A stretch of 64,000 nucleotides of DNA, from positions 6,076,001 to 6,140,000 of the forward strand of contig NZ_CP108081.1 in NCBI RefSeq assembly GCF_036182465.1, written 5' to 3'. Both the position numbers and the translations under genes were made by a program. The notes under the pieces were generated by a model. The model was not told the DNA's origin and ran no database searches. It saw nothing but the letters and a program-made list of their open reading frames with translations. Below, piece after piece: positions 48,301 through 57,864 of this stretch; the stretch's first letter is position 1; each line of letters opens with the position of its first letter. This DNA is from Streptomyces sp. NBC_00258 (GTDB lineage Bacteria > Actinomycetota > Actinomycetes > Streptomycetales > Streptomycetaceae).

Positions 48301-49839
48301 TCAGTCGCGTTTGCAGATGCGGTCCAGGAGGTTCGCCGTGGCGCGCTGGACGCGGGTGTCGATATGGCCCGGGCGGTCCAGGGCCGGGGACCAGGCGAAG
48401 GTGCCGGCCGCGAAGACGAGAGCACCCGAGGGGGCGCGGTACAGGGACGTCTCCTGGTGGCGGATGGCTCCCTCGGTGTCCCGGTAGGGGGAGTGGGAGA
48501 GGAGGATGCGGCCCTGGTGCTCGGGGAGCGTGATGCGCGGGAAGTAGCGGTCGGCCTCGCCCGCGACCATGCCTTCCAGTTCGTCGCCCTCGTGGGCGCC
48601 GGTCGCCTCCCACATCCAGTGGTCGGCGTTGCGGACGACCAGGGGGTGCGCCTCGGGGACCCGGCCCGCGTACTGGACGCCCAGGAGTTCCTGCTCGGGG
48701 CGGTCGACCTCACGCCACAGTGCGGGTTTGCCGGGGCCGCGGCGTTTTCGGCAGGTGAGCAGGCGGTCGGGGACGCCGGACGGGGACGGGCCCAGCTCCG
48801 CCTGCCAGTACATGGTGTTGGCGGAGAGGAAGACGAGGGACGTGCCGTGCTCGCGGGCGGTCTCCACGGTGCGGCGCATGGTCGTCGACCAGTACTCGTC
48901 GTGGCCCGGGAAGACCAGACCGCGGTAGCGGGTGGGGTCGACGCGGCCGGCGTGCAGGTCGCGGGCGTCGGCGTACGCGAGGTCGTAGCCGTAGCGCTCG
49001 GCCCAGCGGATGAAGTCGTAGGCGTGGCCGACGTGGAGGGGGAGGCCCGCGCCCGCGTACGGGCGGTCGAACGACACCGTCGTGGCGGCTTCGGCCTCGC
49101 CGAGCAGCCGGCCGTTCTCGTCCCACGCGTGGTAGAGGCTCGCGCCCGTGTGGCCGTCCTCCGGATAGAGGTTGTACGCCTGCCAGGTGATGTCCGGGAG
49201 GAGGAGCAGCAGGTCGGCGGGGTGGTTGTCGCGGACCGTGAACGGGATGTGGGAGCGGTAGCCGTCGTCGGTGGTCAGCACGGCCACGTACGCGCCGACG
49301 CTCCAGTACGTCGGGATCTGCAGCCGCCAGGAGAGCCACCAGTGGTGGCAGGAGACCGTGCGGTCCGCGGTGAGCGGGGGCGGCTGGACGATGCCGGGGA
49401 GGCGGGGGCTGGTGGTGATCTTGCTGGCGCCGTCGCCGCCGTAGTGGCCGATGCGGTAGATGTCCACGCTGAACTGCTGCGGCGGGTCGACCGTGATGTG
49501 GAAGTCGATGGCCTCGCCGGGGGCGGCCGCGCCGGTGGAGGCGAAGCCCTTGATCTGCCGGTGGACGTCGTCCGCCGTACGGGGGCCTCCGGCGGTCTGG
49601 CGGGGGGTGGGGACGCGTGGGCCGGTGGTTCCGTGGTGGTTGCGGCTGCGGCTGCCGTCGCCGGGGGATGCCGCGCCGGGGGGCGGGGCCTGGTCCACGT
49701 ACCACGGGACGACGTGGCCCGTGTCGTCGAAGTAGTGCTCACTGCCGCGCAGCCACGGGACGGGGCCCTGTCCGAAGGGGTCCGTGACGGCATGCGCCAG
49801 CGCTCCCGACTCCCACCGGCGAATCTGCTCCGACCCCAT
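48301..49839 (-). CDS. N,N-dimethylformamidase large-subunit-like protein
   Basis: A 512-residue soluble protein. The central and C-terminal parts resemble the beta (large) subunit of N,N-dimethylformamidase: 'VDIYRIGHYGGDGASKI', 'YVAVLTTDDGYRSHIPFTVRDN', 'QAYNLYPEDGHTGASLYHAW', 'GLVFPGHDEYWSTTMRRTVETA' and 'SLVFLSANTMYWQAEL'. In that enzyme, Tyr and Glu residues of these blocks bind a mononuclear iron. No small subunit is adjacent, and the N-terminal 110 residues are Pro/Thr/Ser-rich linkers. Many Streptomyces carry this protein with no known function. ATG 49839 is preceded by GAGGGAACG. A role in amide hydrolysis is inference. Confidence 0.78.
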   Translation of the reverse strand: MGSEQIRRWESGALAHAVTDPFGQGPVPWLRGSEHYFDDTGHVVPWYVDQAPPPGAASPGDGSRSRNHHGTTGPRVPTPRQTAGGPRTADDVHRQIKGFASTGAAAPGEAIDFHITVDPPQQFSVDIYRIGHYGGDGASKITTSPRLPGIVQPPPLTADRTVSCHHWWLSWRLQIPTYWSVGAYVAVLTTDDGYRSHIPFTVRDNHPADLLLLLPDITWQAYNLYPEDGHTGASLYHAWDENGRLLGEAEAATTVSFDRPYAGAGLPLHVGHAYDFIRWAERYGYDLAYADARDLHAGRVDPTRYRGLVFPGHDEYWSTTMRRTVETAREHGTSLVFLSANTMYWQAELGPSPSGVPDRLLTCRKRRGPGKPALWREVDRPEQELLGVQYAGRVPEAHPLVVRNADHWMWEATGAHEGDELEGMVAGEADRYFPRITLPEHQGRILLSHSPYRDTEGAIRHQETSLYRAPSGALVFAAGTFAWSPALDRPGHIDTRVQRATANLLDRICKRD

Positions 49840-50274
49840 ACCGCGTTCCCTCCCTCGTGCCCCCGTCAGCCCCTGTCGGCCCTTGCAGGCTCTTGCCTTG
49901 TCAATGAGCGGTCCCAGCACATCACATTACGCACGCGCGCCGTCACCGTTCGTTGCGAATCGCCTCCGGCGGTTGGGCGGGGGTGGTGCGGGTGGGTGGT
50001 GCGGGTGGGTGGTGGCGTGCGGGTCCGGTGAGGGCTGGTCGCGCAGTTCCCCGCGCCCCTGGAAGACGGGCTGCGCCCTGCTTCCAGGCCGCCCGGCCGC
50101 TCCGGCCCGTCCTGCACTTCTCAGTCCCATCCGCACTTCTCAGCTCCGTCCGCACCTCTCCGCCCGTCCGGCGTTTGAGGACGAGCGCGGTAGCGCGATG
50201 TGGGGGGCTGGGGGCGGAGCCCCCGGAAGGGACGGGAATGGGTAGGGGCGGCGGGGGCGAAAACGGCTTGGGGC
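49840..50274. other. Intergenic region with stacked dispersed repeats
   Basis: No gene. It contains a GGGTGGTGCGGGTG tandem run (49976-50018), repeat A (50035-50060), and a third dispersed type (50160-50240: GCGTTTGAGGACGAGCGCG then GGGGGCGGAGCCCCC). These elements are common in Streptomyces gaps. The AT-containing stretch near 49915-49950 next to the dimethylformamidase-like gene may hold its promoter. Confidence 0.55.
50035..50060 (+). repeat. Intergenic repeat A
   Basis: CTGGTCGCGCAGTTCCCCGC followed by GCCCCT; the clearest copy of the element also seen at 28208-28250 (reverse), 37441-37480 and 53746-53783. Confidence 0.75.
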
Positions 50275-52107
50275 TCAGACCAGGCGGACCGGCTTCTCGG
50301 GGCGTATGCCCAGGTGGAGGAGCCAGGTGCGGAGGGGGGCGGGGTCGCCCTCCTCGATGAGGCTCAGGACTCGGGGGCCGAGGTCCACGGAGCGTTCGCC
50401 GTTGATGAGGAGCGACGGGCCGTCGAGCCAGTCGAGCCCCGGAGTGGCCCCGGCCGTGTCCATCGCCGCGCAGCAGACCATCGCCGTGACATGGTCGGCC
50501 AGCAACTCCCGCCCGGTCCGAGGCGGTTGCAGAGGAAAGAGCGGCAACGACCCGTCGTCCCAGAGAGCCGTGTCCGGACCGACCTGCCCGGCGGCCCCGG
50601 AGGGAGCGGCAGGCCCGGCCGCCACCGCGGCCTCCTCCCGCGCCACCTCCGCACTCAGCCCCGCAGCCAGGGCCGAACTCCGCTCGTTCTCCGGCCCGCC
50701 GTCCTCGTCCTCGTCCTCGTACGCCGCGGTCTCGGGCCTCTCCACGACCACCGGATCACCGGGGTCCCCGGATTCCCGCTGCTCCCCCGGCTCCCCGTCA
50801 CTGAGGTGATCCATCACTCGGGCCAAGGTCGGCCCCTCCGGATCCGAGGCGCCGGCCCCGGCCCCGGAAGACCGGCTCACGCCGAGCGCATCCAGCACCC
50901 GGTGCAACCGCGCCGCGTCCGTACGCCACTTCCGGTCCACGACCTCGTCCGGATACTCGTCCCAGTCGACCGGCGCCCAGTCGGGCCCGGTCTCGGCCGG
51001 TCCGCCGTGGAAGAGGCGCGCGGCGAGCAGGGACGCCGCCTCGTCGATCGCGCCGGGCTCCTCCAGCAGGTCGCAGGCGGGCCGCTCGCCGAGCCGGGAG
51101 GCGAACCCCTCGGCAAGGCGGTCGCGCCGCGAGAGCTCGGTCAGGGCCGCGACCACGCCCGCGTCCAGCCGGGACGGCCAGCGCCCCATGCGCCAGGCGG
51201 GCAGCGCGACCCGCGTCAGCAGCCGGTCCCAGCCCGCGTACGCGAGCCCCACCTGTTCCTGGGCGACGATCCGCAGACCGTAATCCACAGCCTGTGCACG
51301 CTCCGCCGCCGCCGCGGCGACACCCCGCTCCATCTCGGCGGCGTGCCCGCGACAACTGCGCAGCAGAAGCCGCGCGACCCAGCCGGCCCCGCCGAGCACC
51401 GTCCGGGACAGGGGTCCACGGGGTTCCGAGGTCACGGCCACCGCCGCGTCGAGGCCCCGGACGAAACGCCGTGCCGCGGCTATGTCGGGGTGCGCCGACG
51501 GTCCCGTACCGGCGACGACCGGTGCGAGGACGGCGCGCAGTTCGCCGACCCGCATCCACCACAGGAAGGGCGAGCCGATGACGAGGACGGGCGCGGCCGG
51601 CGGACGGCGGTGGGCCGACGGGAGGCCGCGGACGCCCGGTACGCCCTCGATCTCGTCACGGGCCTGCGGCCGGGGCGTGCCGTGGGCCGGGTGGGTGCGG
51701 TCCTCCAGCCAGCTGTCGCAGTCCGGAGTGAGCGCTATCGCGGAGGGCGCGGGCACTTCGAGGCGGTCGGCCAGGTCCCGCACCATGCGGTAGAGATCGG
51801 GCGCCGACTCCTCGGCGATCGTGACCGTGGGGCTCACGGCGGGCCGGGAGCGGACCACGACCAGCGCGATGCCCACCGCGGCGAGAAGGACGAACAGGGC
51901 GAACCCCGCCACGATCCAGCGCGTGACCGCCCAGCCGGGGCCGTCGATGTGGCCCGTCGACCCGCCGACGAGCAGCACGACGGCGACGGCCGCGGGCAGC
52001 AGGGCGACGGCCAGCGCCCTGCTGCGGACCCGCAGCACGGCGAGAGCCCGTGAGCGCGCGGCCTGCGCGCCCACCTCCACACCCATACCGGACACGACCG
52101 GTGTCAC
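50275..52107 (-). CDS. Membrane protein resembling an inactivated M48 peptidase
   Basis: A 610-residue protein with two adjoining hydrophobic helices (residues about 31-50 and 62-86), then a long soluble region with an acidic disordered segment (about 410-475). The part 'LYRMVRDLADRLEVPAPSAIALTP' followed by 'VLVIGSPFLWWMRVGELRAVLAPVVAG' has the layout of HtpX/M48 proteases, where the second block reads ELRAVLAHExxH. Here residues 189-200 are ELRAVLAPVVAG, so both zinc His and the catalytic Glu are missing. I infer a pseudo-protease with a structural or regulatory role. The start could be GTG 52107, GTG 52095 or ATG 52086. Neighbours (purD and the dimethylformamidase-like gene) give no clue. 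Confidence 0.65.
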   Translation of the reverse strand: MTPVVSGMGVEVGAQAARSRALAVLRVRSRALAVALLPAAVAVVLLVGGSTGHIDGPGWAVTRWIVAGFALFVLLAAVGIALVVVRSRPAVSPTVTIAEESAPDLYRMVRDLADRLEVPAPSAIALTPDCDSWLEDRTHPAHGTPRPQARDEIEGVPGVRGLPSAHRRPPAAPVLVIGSPFLWWMRVGELRAVLAPVVAGTGPSAHPDIAAARRFVRGLDAAVAVTSEPRGPLSRTVLGGAGWVARLLLRSCRGHAAEMERGVAAAAAERAQAVDYGLRIVAQEQVGLAYAGWDRLLTRVALPAWRMGRWPSRLDAGVVAALTELSRRDRLAEGFASRLGERPACDLLEEPGAIDEAASLLAARLFHGGPAETGPDWAPVDWDEYPDEVVDRKWRTDAARLHRVLDALGVSRSSGAGAGASDPEGPTLARVMDHLSDGEPGEQRESGDPGDPVVVERPETAAYEDEDEDGGPENERSSALAAGLSAEVAREEAAVAAGPAAPSGAAGQVGPDTALWDDGSLPLFPLQPPRTGRELLADHVTAMVCCAAMDTAGATPGLDWLDGPSLLINGERSVDLGPRVLSLIEEGDPAPLRTWLLHLGIRPEKPVRLV

Positions 52108-52328
52108 CCCCTACTGCCCGCCCGGCGCGTGCATACCCAGCCACTGCCGGCGGACGTCCATGGCGTTGCTCACTCCCCCACTGTGGCACCCACGACCGAC
52201 ATCGCAATGCCGGTGGGCCAAGTGCCGGAACGCTTGCGCCGCACCCTAGTTGGGGCCCCGGCCCTCGTCAGCCGGATGGGGGATCGGTCACTCGATGGAA
52301 TGGCTTTGGGCAGAGGTGGCTGACGAAC

Positions 52329-52360
52329 GGGCCCCGGATCCTGTGCTGGATCCGGGGCCC
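52329..52360 (-). terminator. purD terminator
   Basis: GGGCCCCGGATCC and GGATCCGGGGCCC form a perfect 13-bp stem around TGTGCT, 52 bases past the purD stop. Confidence 0.88.
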
Positions 52361-52411
52361 GGGGTGGTTCTTCGATGCGCGTTGACGCAGGTGAAGGTGT
52401 GTAACTGTCGG

Positions 52412-53671
<1,260 letters not shown>

Positions 53672-53745
53672 GGGGGTCAGCCTAGCCGGGCGCGGGCGCT
53701 GGGCCCGGGCGGGTTTGGGCCGGTGGACCGGTGCGGGTCGGGTGT

Positions 53746-53783
53746 GGCTGAGCGCGCGGTTCCCCGTGCCCCTCGCGGGGCGC
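53746..53783 (+). repeat. Diverged intergenic repeat A
   Basis: GGCTGAGCGCGCGGTTCCCC then GTGCCCCTCGCGGGGCGCC matches repeat A with several substitutions. It lies between purD and dnaX. Confidence 0.6.
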
Positions 53784-53848
53784 CTGACGGGCGCTGTCGG
53801 CCAGGCATCCTTGTCCGATTCGAGGCAGCCGCATGAACCGCTGAACGG

Positions 53849-56197
53849 CTACTCGTTCGAGAACTCCTCCACCACCGTCGCTCCCAGCTCCCTCACGATC
53901 AGTTCGTGGCCCGACAGGGCGGACTCGTCGAGGTCCGGATCGTCGTCCTCCGGGATGTCGTCCTCGGGGGAGATGGGGGGCGGTTCCGGGGCGGAGGGAC
54001 GGGGAGCGGGCGCGCTGGGCGCGGGCGCCGACTGGGACTGAGGAGCCGAGGAGGCAGGCCGGGGAGCCGGAGCCGTCGGCTGCTGCTGCGGGGCGGGGCG
54101 CGGTGCCGCCGGGGCCGGGGCGCCCCCCGATCCGTAACCACCGCCGTAACCGGACCCGGGGCCGGGCGCGGGCAGCGGTGCCGAACCGCCGGACGGGTCG
54201 ACGACCGCCTCGACCTTCCAATGCACGTTGAACAGCTCGGTCAGCGCCTGCTTCAGCACCTCTTCGCTGCCGCTGCTCGCGAAGTTGTCCCGGGCGCCCG
54301 AGTTCACGAAACCGATCTGGAGGGTCGTGCCGTCGAAGCCGGTCACCTGCGCGTTCTGGCTGAGCAGGATCCAGGTGAAGCGGCGTCGGTTCTTCACCGC
54401 CTCCAGGATGTTCGGCCACAGCATGCGGGGGTCGGGGCCACCGCTGGGGGGCGGGGAGGCGTACGCAGCCGCCGGCTCGGGGGCCTGGTGCTGGGGCTGG
54501 GCGGGCTGGGTCGAGGGCGGACCGGGTGCCTCGGCCGGTGGCTGCCCGCCGCCCGCGGGTGCGGCGGTCGGCCACCCGCCGGGTCGCCTGCCACTGCCCG
54601 CGGCGGTCGCGGCGGGCCAGGCACCGGGAGCGGCGCCGGCCGCGGGGGCGGAGGGGGGAGCCTGGGCGGGCGGCTGTTCCGGGGCGGGGGCGTGCGAGGG
54701 CGCGACCGGGGCCGGGGTGGGGGCGGCCGCGGCTCCCGGGGAGGCCTGGGCCGAGGCGGGGACCTGGGCTGGTGTGGGGGCTTGGGCTGGTGTGGGGGCT
54801 TGGGCCGCCCCCGGACCCGTATCTCCGCCGGGGCCCCCCGCCCCCCGTACCGCAGCGCGAGCCGCGGCAGGCCCGCCACCCGGCGGGACAGAGGAAACAG
54901 GAGGAGCGGGCGGACCGGAAGCAGCCGCGCCGCCACCCTGCACACCGCTGGGCATACCGGCCGGCATCCCGGCATGCGCGTCGGGCCCGGGCACGTACCC
55001 CATGGCGGGTACTCCGGCAGCCGCCGCCCCCGTGAAGTTCACCCCGCGCTCGATGCGGTCGAGCCGGGCCATGAGGGACCGCTCGTCGCCGTACGCCGCG
55101 GGCAGGAGAACGCGCGCACAGATCAGTTCGAGCTGCAGGCGGGGCGAGGTGGCCCCGCGCATCTCCGTCAGGCCTTCGTTGACGAGATCGGCGGCCCGGC
55201 TGAGCTCGGCGGCGCCGAACACTCCGGCCTGGGCCGTCATCCGCTCCACCACATCGGTGGGAGCGTCGATGAGCCCCTTCTCGCCGGCATCGGGCACGGC
55301 CGCCAGGATGACCAGATCGCGCAGCCGCTCCAGCAGGTCGGCGACGAACCGCCGAGGATCGTTTCCGCCCTCGATGATCCGGTCGACGACCTCGAAGGCG
55401 GCGGCGCCGTCCCCCGCGGCGAAGGCCTCGACGACGGAATCGAGCAGTGACCCGTCCGTATAACCGAGCAGTGAGGTGGCCATGGCATACGTCACACCGT
55501 CGTCGCCGGCCCCGGCCAGCAGCTGGTCCATGACGGACATGGAGTCACGCACGGACCCGGCGCCGGCGCGCACGACCAGCGGAAGCACCCCGTCCTCGAC
55601 GGGACTGCCCTCGCGCCCGCACACCTCGCTCAGGTACTCCCGCAGGGTCCCCGGCGGCACCAGCCGGAACGGATAGTGATGCGTACGCGACCGGATGGTC
55701 CCGATGACCTTCTCGGGCTCGGTGGTGGCGAAGATGAACTTGAGGTGCTCGGGCGGCTCCTCGACGACCTTCAGCAGCGCGTTGAACCCGGCCGACGTGA
55801 CCATGTGGGCCTCGTCGATGATGTAGATCTTGTACCGGCTGCTGGCAGGTCCGAAGAACGCCTTCTCGCGCAGGTCACGGGCGTCGTCCACGCCACCGTG
55901 CGAGGCGGCGTCGATCTCGATGACGTCGATGGAACCCGGCCCGTTCCTCGCGAGGTCCCGGCAGGACTGGCACTCACCGCAAGGCGTCGGTGTGGGCCCC
56001 TGCTCGCAGTTCAGACACCGCGCCAGGATCCGCGCGCTGGTCGTCTTCCCGCACCCGCGCGGCCCGCTGAACAGGTACGCGTGATTGACCCGGTTGTTCC
56101 GCAGCGCCTGCTGCAGCGGGTCGGTTACATGCTCCTGCCCGATGACCTCGGCGAACGACTCCGGGCGATAACGGCGGTACAGCGCGAGAGACGACAC
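53849..56197 (-). CDS. dnaX: DNA polymerase III subunits gamma and tau
   Basis: A 782-residue clamp-loader protein. The AAA+ part opens 'SSLALYRRYRPESFAEVIGQEHV', with Walker A 'FSGPRGCGKTTSARILARCLNC', the zinc Cys cluster (CLNCEQGPTPTPCGECQSC), Walker B 'IYIIDEAHMV' and sensor 1 'FIFATTEPEKVIGTIRSR'. After residue about 370 comes a long Pro/Ala/Gly-rich linker, then a conserved block 'ILEAVKNRRRFTWILLSQNAQVTGFDG' (tau-type domain). GTG 56197 is chosen because the -10-like TAACCT ends 7 bases before it (leaderless) and the domain starts at once; upstream codons overlap the SRP RNA promoter region. I saw no slippery sequence clearly enough to claim a gamma frameshift. Confidence 0.94.
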   Translation of the reverse strand: MSSLALYRRYRPESFAEVIGQEHVTDPLQQALRNNRVNHAYLFSGPRGCGKTTSARILARCLNCEQGPTPTPCGECQSCRDLARNGPGSIDVIEIDAASHGGVDDARDLREKAFFGPASSRYKIYIIDEAHMVTSAGFNALLKVVEEPPEHLKFIFATTEPEKVIGTIRSRTHHYPFRLVPPGTLREYLSEVCGREGSPVEDGVLPLVVRAGAGSVRDSMSVMDQLLAGAGDDGVTYAMATSLLGYTDGSLLDSVVEAFAAGDGAAAFEVVDRIIEGGNDPRRFVADLLERLRDLVILAAVPDAGEKGLIDAPTDVVERMTAQAGVFGAAELSRAADLVNEGLTEMRGATSPRLQLELICARVLLPAAYGDERSLMARLDRIERGVNFTGAAAAGVPAMGYVPGPDAHAGMPAGMPSGVQGGGAAASGPPAPPVSSVPPGGGPAAARAAVRGAGGPGGDTGPGAAQAPTPAQAPTPAQVPASAQASPGAAAAPTPAPVAPSHAPAPEQPPAQAPPSAPAAGAAPGAWPAATAAGSGRRPGGWPTAAPAGGGQPPAEAPGPPSTQPAQPQHQAPEPAAAYASPPPSGGPDPRMLWPNILEAVKNRRRFTWILLSQNAQVTGFDGTTLQIGFVNSGARDNFASSGSEEVLKQALTELFNVHWKVEAVVDPSGGSAPLPAPGPGSGYGGGYGSGGAPAPAAPRPAPQQQPTAPAPRPASSAPQSQSAPAPSAPAPRPSAPEPPPISPEDDIPEDDDPDLDESALSGHELIVRELGATVVEEFSNE

Positions 56198-56310
56198 ACA
56201 TACGAGGTTATAGGCGCCCACTGACAACGAGGACCGCCCGCCGGACTTCCCCGCTCCGCCCCACCGGCGCCGGGCCGAACCCTCGGCTCCGACCACGCCG
56301 CAAACGCAAG

Positions 56311-56400
56311 CGCCCCCCACGCACCCGCCAGAGCCAACCTACCCTTGCTGCCTTCCGGCCCTGGGGGAGTTCAGTCAGATAGCGCCACGTGAGGGGCTGC
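56311..56400 (-). ncRNA. ffs: Signal recognition particle RNA (4.5S type)
   Basis: On the minus strand, CCCAGGGCCGGAAGGCAGCA with GGGTAGG matches the conserved apical loop of bacterial SRP RNA (GGAAG and AGCA motifs that bind Ffh). The outer strands GCCCCTCACG and CGTGGGGGGC pair. It lies just upstream of dnaX in the same direction, a common actinobacterial arrangement. Ends are approximate. Confidence 0.9.
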
Positions 56401-56472
56401 GCACACAGTACCCGATCTGAGCGGGGGGAACGAGTTCGCGAGCACTCCTCAACGTCTTGTATTGTTTGCCGC

Positions 56473-56560
56473 GGAGGATTCGCCTAGTGGCCTAGGGCGC
56501 ACGCTTGGAAAGCGTGTTGGGGGCAACCCCTCACGAGTTCGAATCTCGTATCCTCCGCCA
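56473..56560 (+). tRNA. tRNA-Ser (GGA), CCA encoded
   Basis: Acceptor GGAGGAT/ATCCTCC, anticodon loop TTGGAAA (GGA), long class-II variable arm GTTGGGGGCAACCCC, T-loop GTTCGAATC, discriminator G and encoded CCA. Confidence 0.94.
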
Positions 56561-56582
56561 GTGCCTCACCGGGCACGATGTC

Positions 56583-56614
56583 GAAGGGCCCCACCGTTCG
56601 CGGTGGGGCCCTTC
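56583..56614 (+). terminator. Terminator after tRNA-Ser
   Basis: GAAGGGCCCCACCG and CGGTGGGGCCCTTC form a perfect 14-bp stem closed by a TTCG tetraloop. It also faces the end of the arsenic operon (minus strand). Confidence 0.92.
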
Positions 56615-56723
56615 GTCGTGCGTGGTCTCAGTTCTGGTCTCAGTTCGCGTGATGGGACCGGGGCGAACCTCGGTGAACAGTGATCTGGTTCACCGTGCCG
56701 AGCAGAGAACCTGAGAGAGCGCG

Positions 56724-57386
56724 TCAGTGCTGGGCCGGGACACCGAGTTCGTCGAGGAGTCCGCGGACGCGGCGTTCGATGTCGTCGCGGATGGGGCGGA
56801 CGTTGTCGACGGTCTCGCCGGCGGGGTCGTCCAGGGTCCATTCGAGGTAGCGCTTGCCGGGGAAGACCGGGCAGGCGTCGCCGCAGCCCATGCTGACGAC
56901 GACGTCGGCGGCGCGGACGATCTCGTCGGTCCAGGGCTTGGTGAACTCTCGGGAGATGTCGATGCCGCGCTCGCTCATCGCGGCGATGGCGGCCGGGTTG
57001 ACCTCGTTGCCGGGTTCAGAGCCGCCCGACCAGGCGACCGCACCCTCGCCGGCCAGGTGCTGAAAGAAGCCCATGGCCATCTGGCTGCGGCCGGCGTTGT
57101 GGACGCAGAGGAAGAGCACGACGGGCTTGCCGTCGGTGTGGTGGCCTTCGATCTTGGCCAGGGCGCGCAGGCGCTGGCGGGCGAAGCGTTCGGCCATGAG
57201 CGGGAGGAAGTTGGGGATGGTGCTGCGGCCGGCGAACTGGTCGTAGCTGGTGTGCAGGAACCGTTCGATCGTCTCCTGGCCGAAGGTGCCGTCGAACTCG
57301 CGGCTCAGGTGGGTGGCGGCTGTGCGCAAGGCGAGTTGCTGGTCGATGCTCAGGTTGCGGTGCGGGACGGGCGCGGTCTCAGTCAT
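56724..57386 (-). CDS. arsC: Arsenate reductase with N-terminal helical domain
   Basis: A 220-residue protein. Residues 1-85 are a helical region ('IDQQLALRTAATHLSREFDGTFGQETIERFLHTSYDQF') like the three-helix dimerisation domain found on some actinobacterial arsenate reductases. Residues 88-220 are a low-molecular-weight-phosphatase-type ArsC: nucleophile loop 'CVHNAGRSQM' (Cys94, Arg100), later 'MGCGDACP' with Cys168 and Cys172. The extra Cys pair and the adjacent thioredoxin genes point to a thioredoxin-coupled disulfide relay. ATG 57386 follows GGAGG and overlaps the stop of a remnant frame (see findings). Confidence 0.9.
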   Translation of the reverse strand: MTETAPVPHRNLSIDQQLALRTAATHLSREFDGTFGQETIERFLHTSYDQFAGRSTIPNFLPLMAERFARQRLRALAKIEGHHTDGKPVVLFLCVHNAGRSQMAMGFFQHLAGEGAVAWSGGSEPGNEVNPAAIAAMSERGIDISREFTKPWTDEIVRAADVVVSMGCGDACPVFPGKRYLEWTLDDPAGETVDNVRPIRDDIERRVRGLLDELGVPAQH

Positions 57387-57389
57387 CGC

Positions 57390-57527
57390 TGCCTCCAGGA
57401 GGCTGTACGGCGGGTGCCAGCCGGTCGACCCGGTCGACGAGATCACTCAGGGCGTCGGCGAAGGCGTCATCGGTGCCGGTGCGGGTGGGGTCGGGAACCG
57501 ACCAGTGCAGGCGGTCGGGGACCACGC
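57390..57527 (-). pseudogene. 3' remnant of another gene, out of frame with the thioredoxin tail
   Basis: In the -1/+1 frame relative to the thioredoxin extension, the minus strand encodes 'DRLHWSVPDPTRTGTDDAFADALSDLVDRVDRLAP' and ends in TGA overlapping the arsC ATG. This pattern resembles the C-terminus of an arsenate-reductase-like phosphatase, and has no start codon. It looks like the tail of a gene whose front was replaced when the thioredoxin gene arrived. Confidence 0.5.
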
Positions 57528-57845
57528 GAGGTGGTCAGCGAGTTCGCGTTCGAGGGCGGCCTTCGGCTTGGCCCCGACGATGGTCTGCACGACCTCGCCG
57601 CCCTTGTAGAGGTGCAGCGTCGGGATGGACATCACTCCGTACCGGGCGGCGACGGCCGGGTTCTCGTCGATGTTGAGCTTGACGATCTCGATCTTGTCGC
57701 CGTGCTCGGCGGCGATCGACTCCAGCGAGGGGGCAAGTTGGCGGCACGGGCCGCACCAGGCGGCCCAGAAGTCGACCAGGACGGGCTTGTCGCTGGCGAG
57801 GACGTCCTGGTCGAAGGAGTCGTCGGTGACGTTCTTGAGAGCCAT
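57447..57845 (-). CDS. trxA: Thioredoxin with foreign C-terminal tail
   Basis: A 132-residue thioredoxin with active site Cys31-Gly-Pro-Cys34 in 'DFWAAWCGPCRQL', the cis-Pro loop 'VMSIPTLHLYKGG' and the usual end 'ALERELADHL' at residue 106. The following 26 residues ('AWSPTACTGRF...PTP') are Pro/Thr-rich, not part of the family, and come from reading a remnant gene out of frame. Coupled with the adjacent thioredoxin reductase, it should recycle the arsenate reductases. It is separated from trxB by 19 bases. Confidence 0.93.
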   Translation of the reverse strand: MALKNVTDDSFDQDVLASDKPVLVDFWAAWCGPCRQLAPSLESIAAEHGDKIEIVKLNIDENPAVAARYGVMSIPTLHLYKGGEVVQTIVGAKPKAALERELADHLAWSPTACTGRFPTPPAPAPMTPSPTP

Positions 57846-57864
57846 GATGTTGCTCCAGCGGGTA

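Noticed and set aside
53849..56197. Programmed frameshift producing gamma from dnaX
   Set aside because: I could not find a convincing A-rich slippery site with stimulatory hairpin in this GC-rich gene; the Pro/Ala-rich linker has no such sequence.
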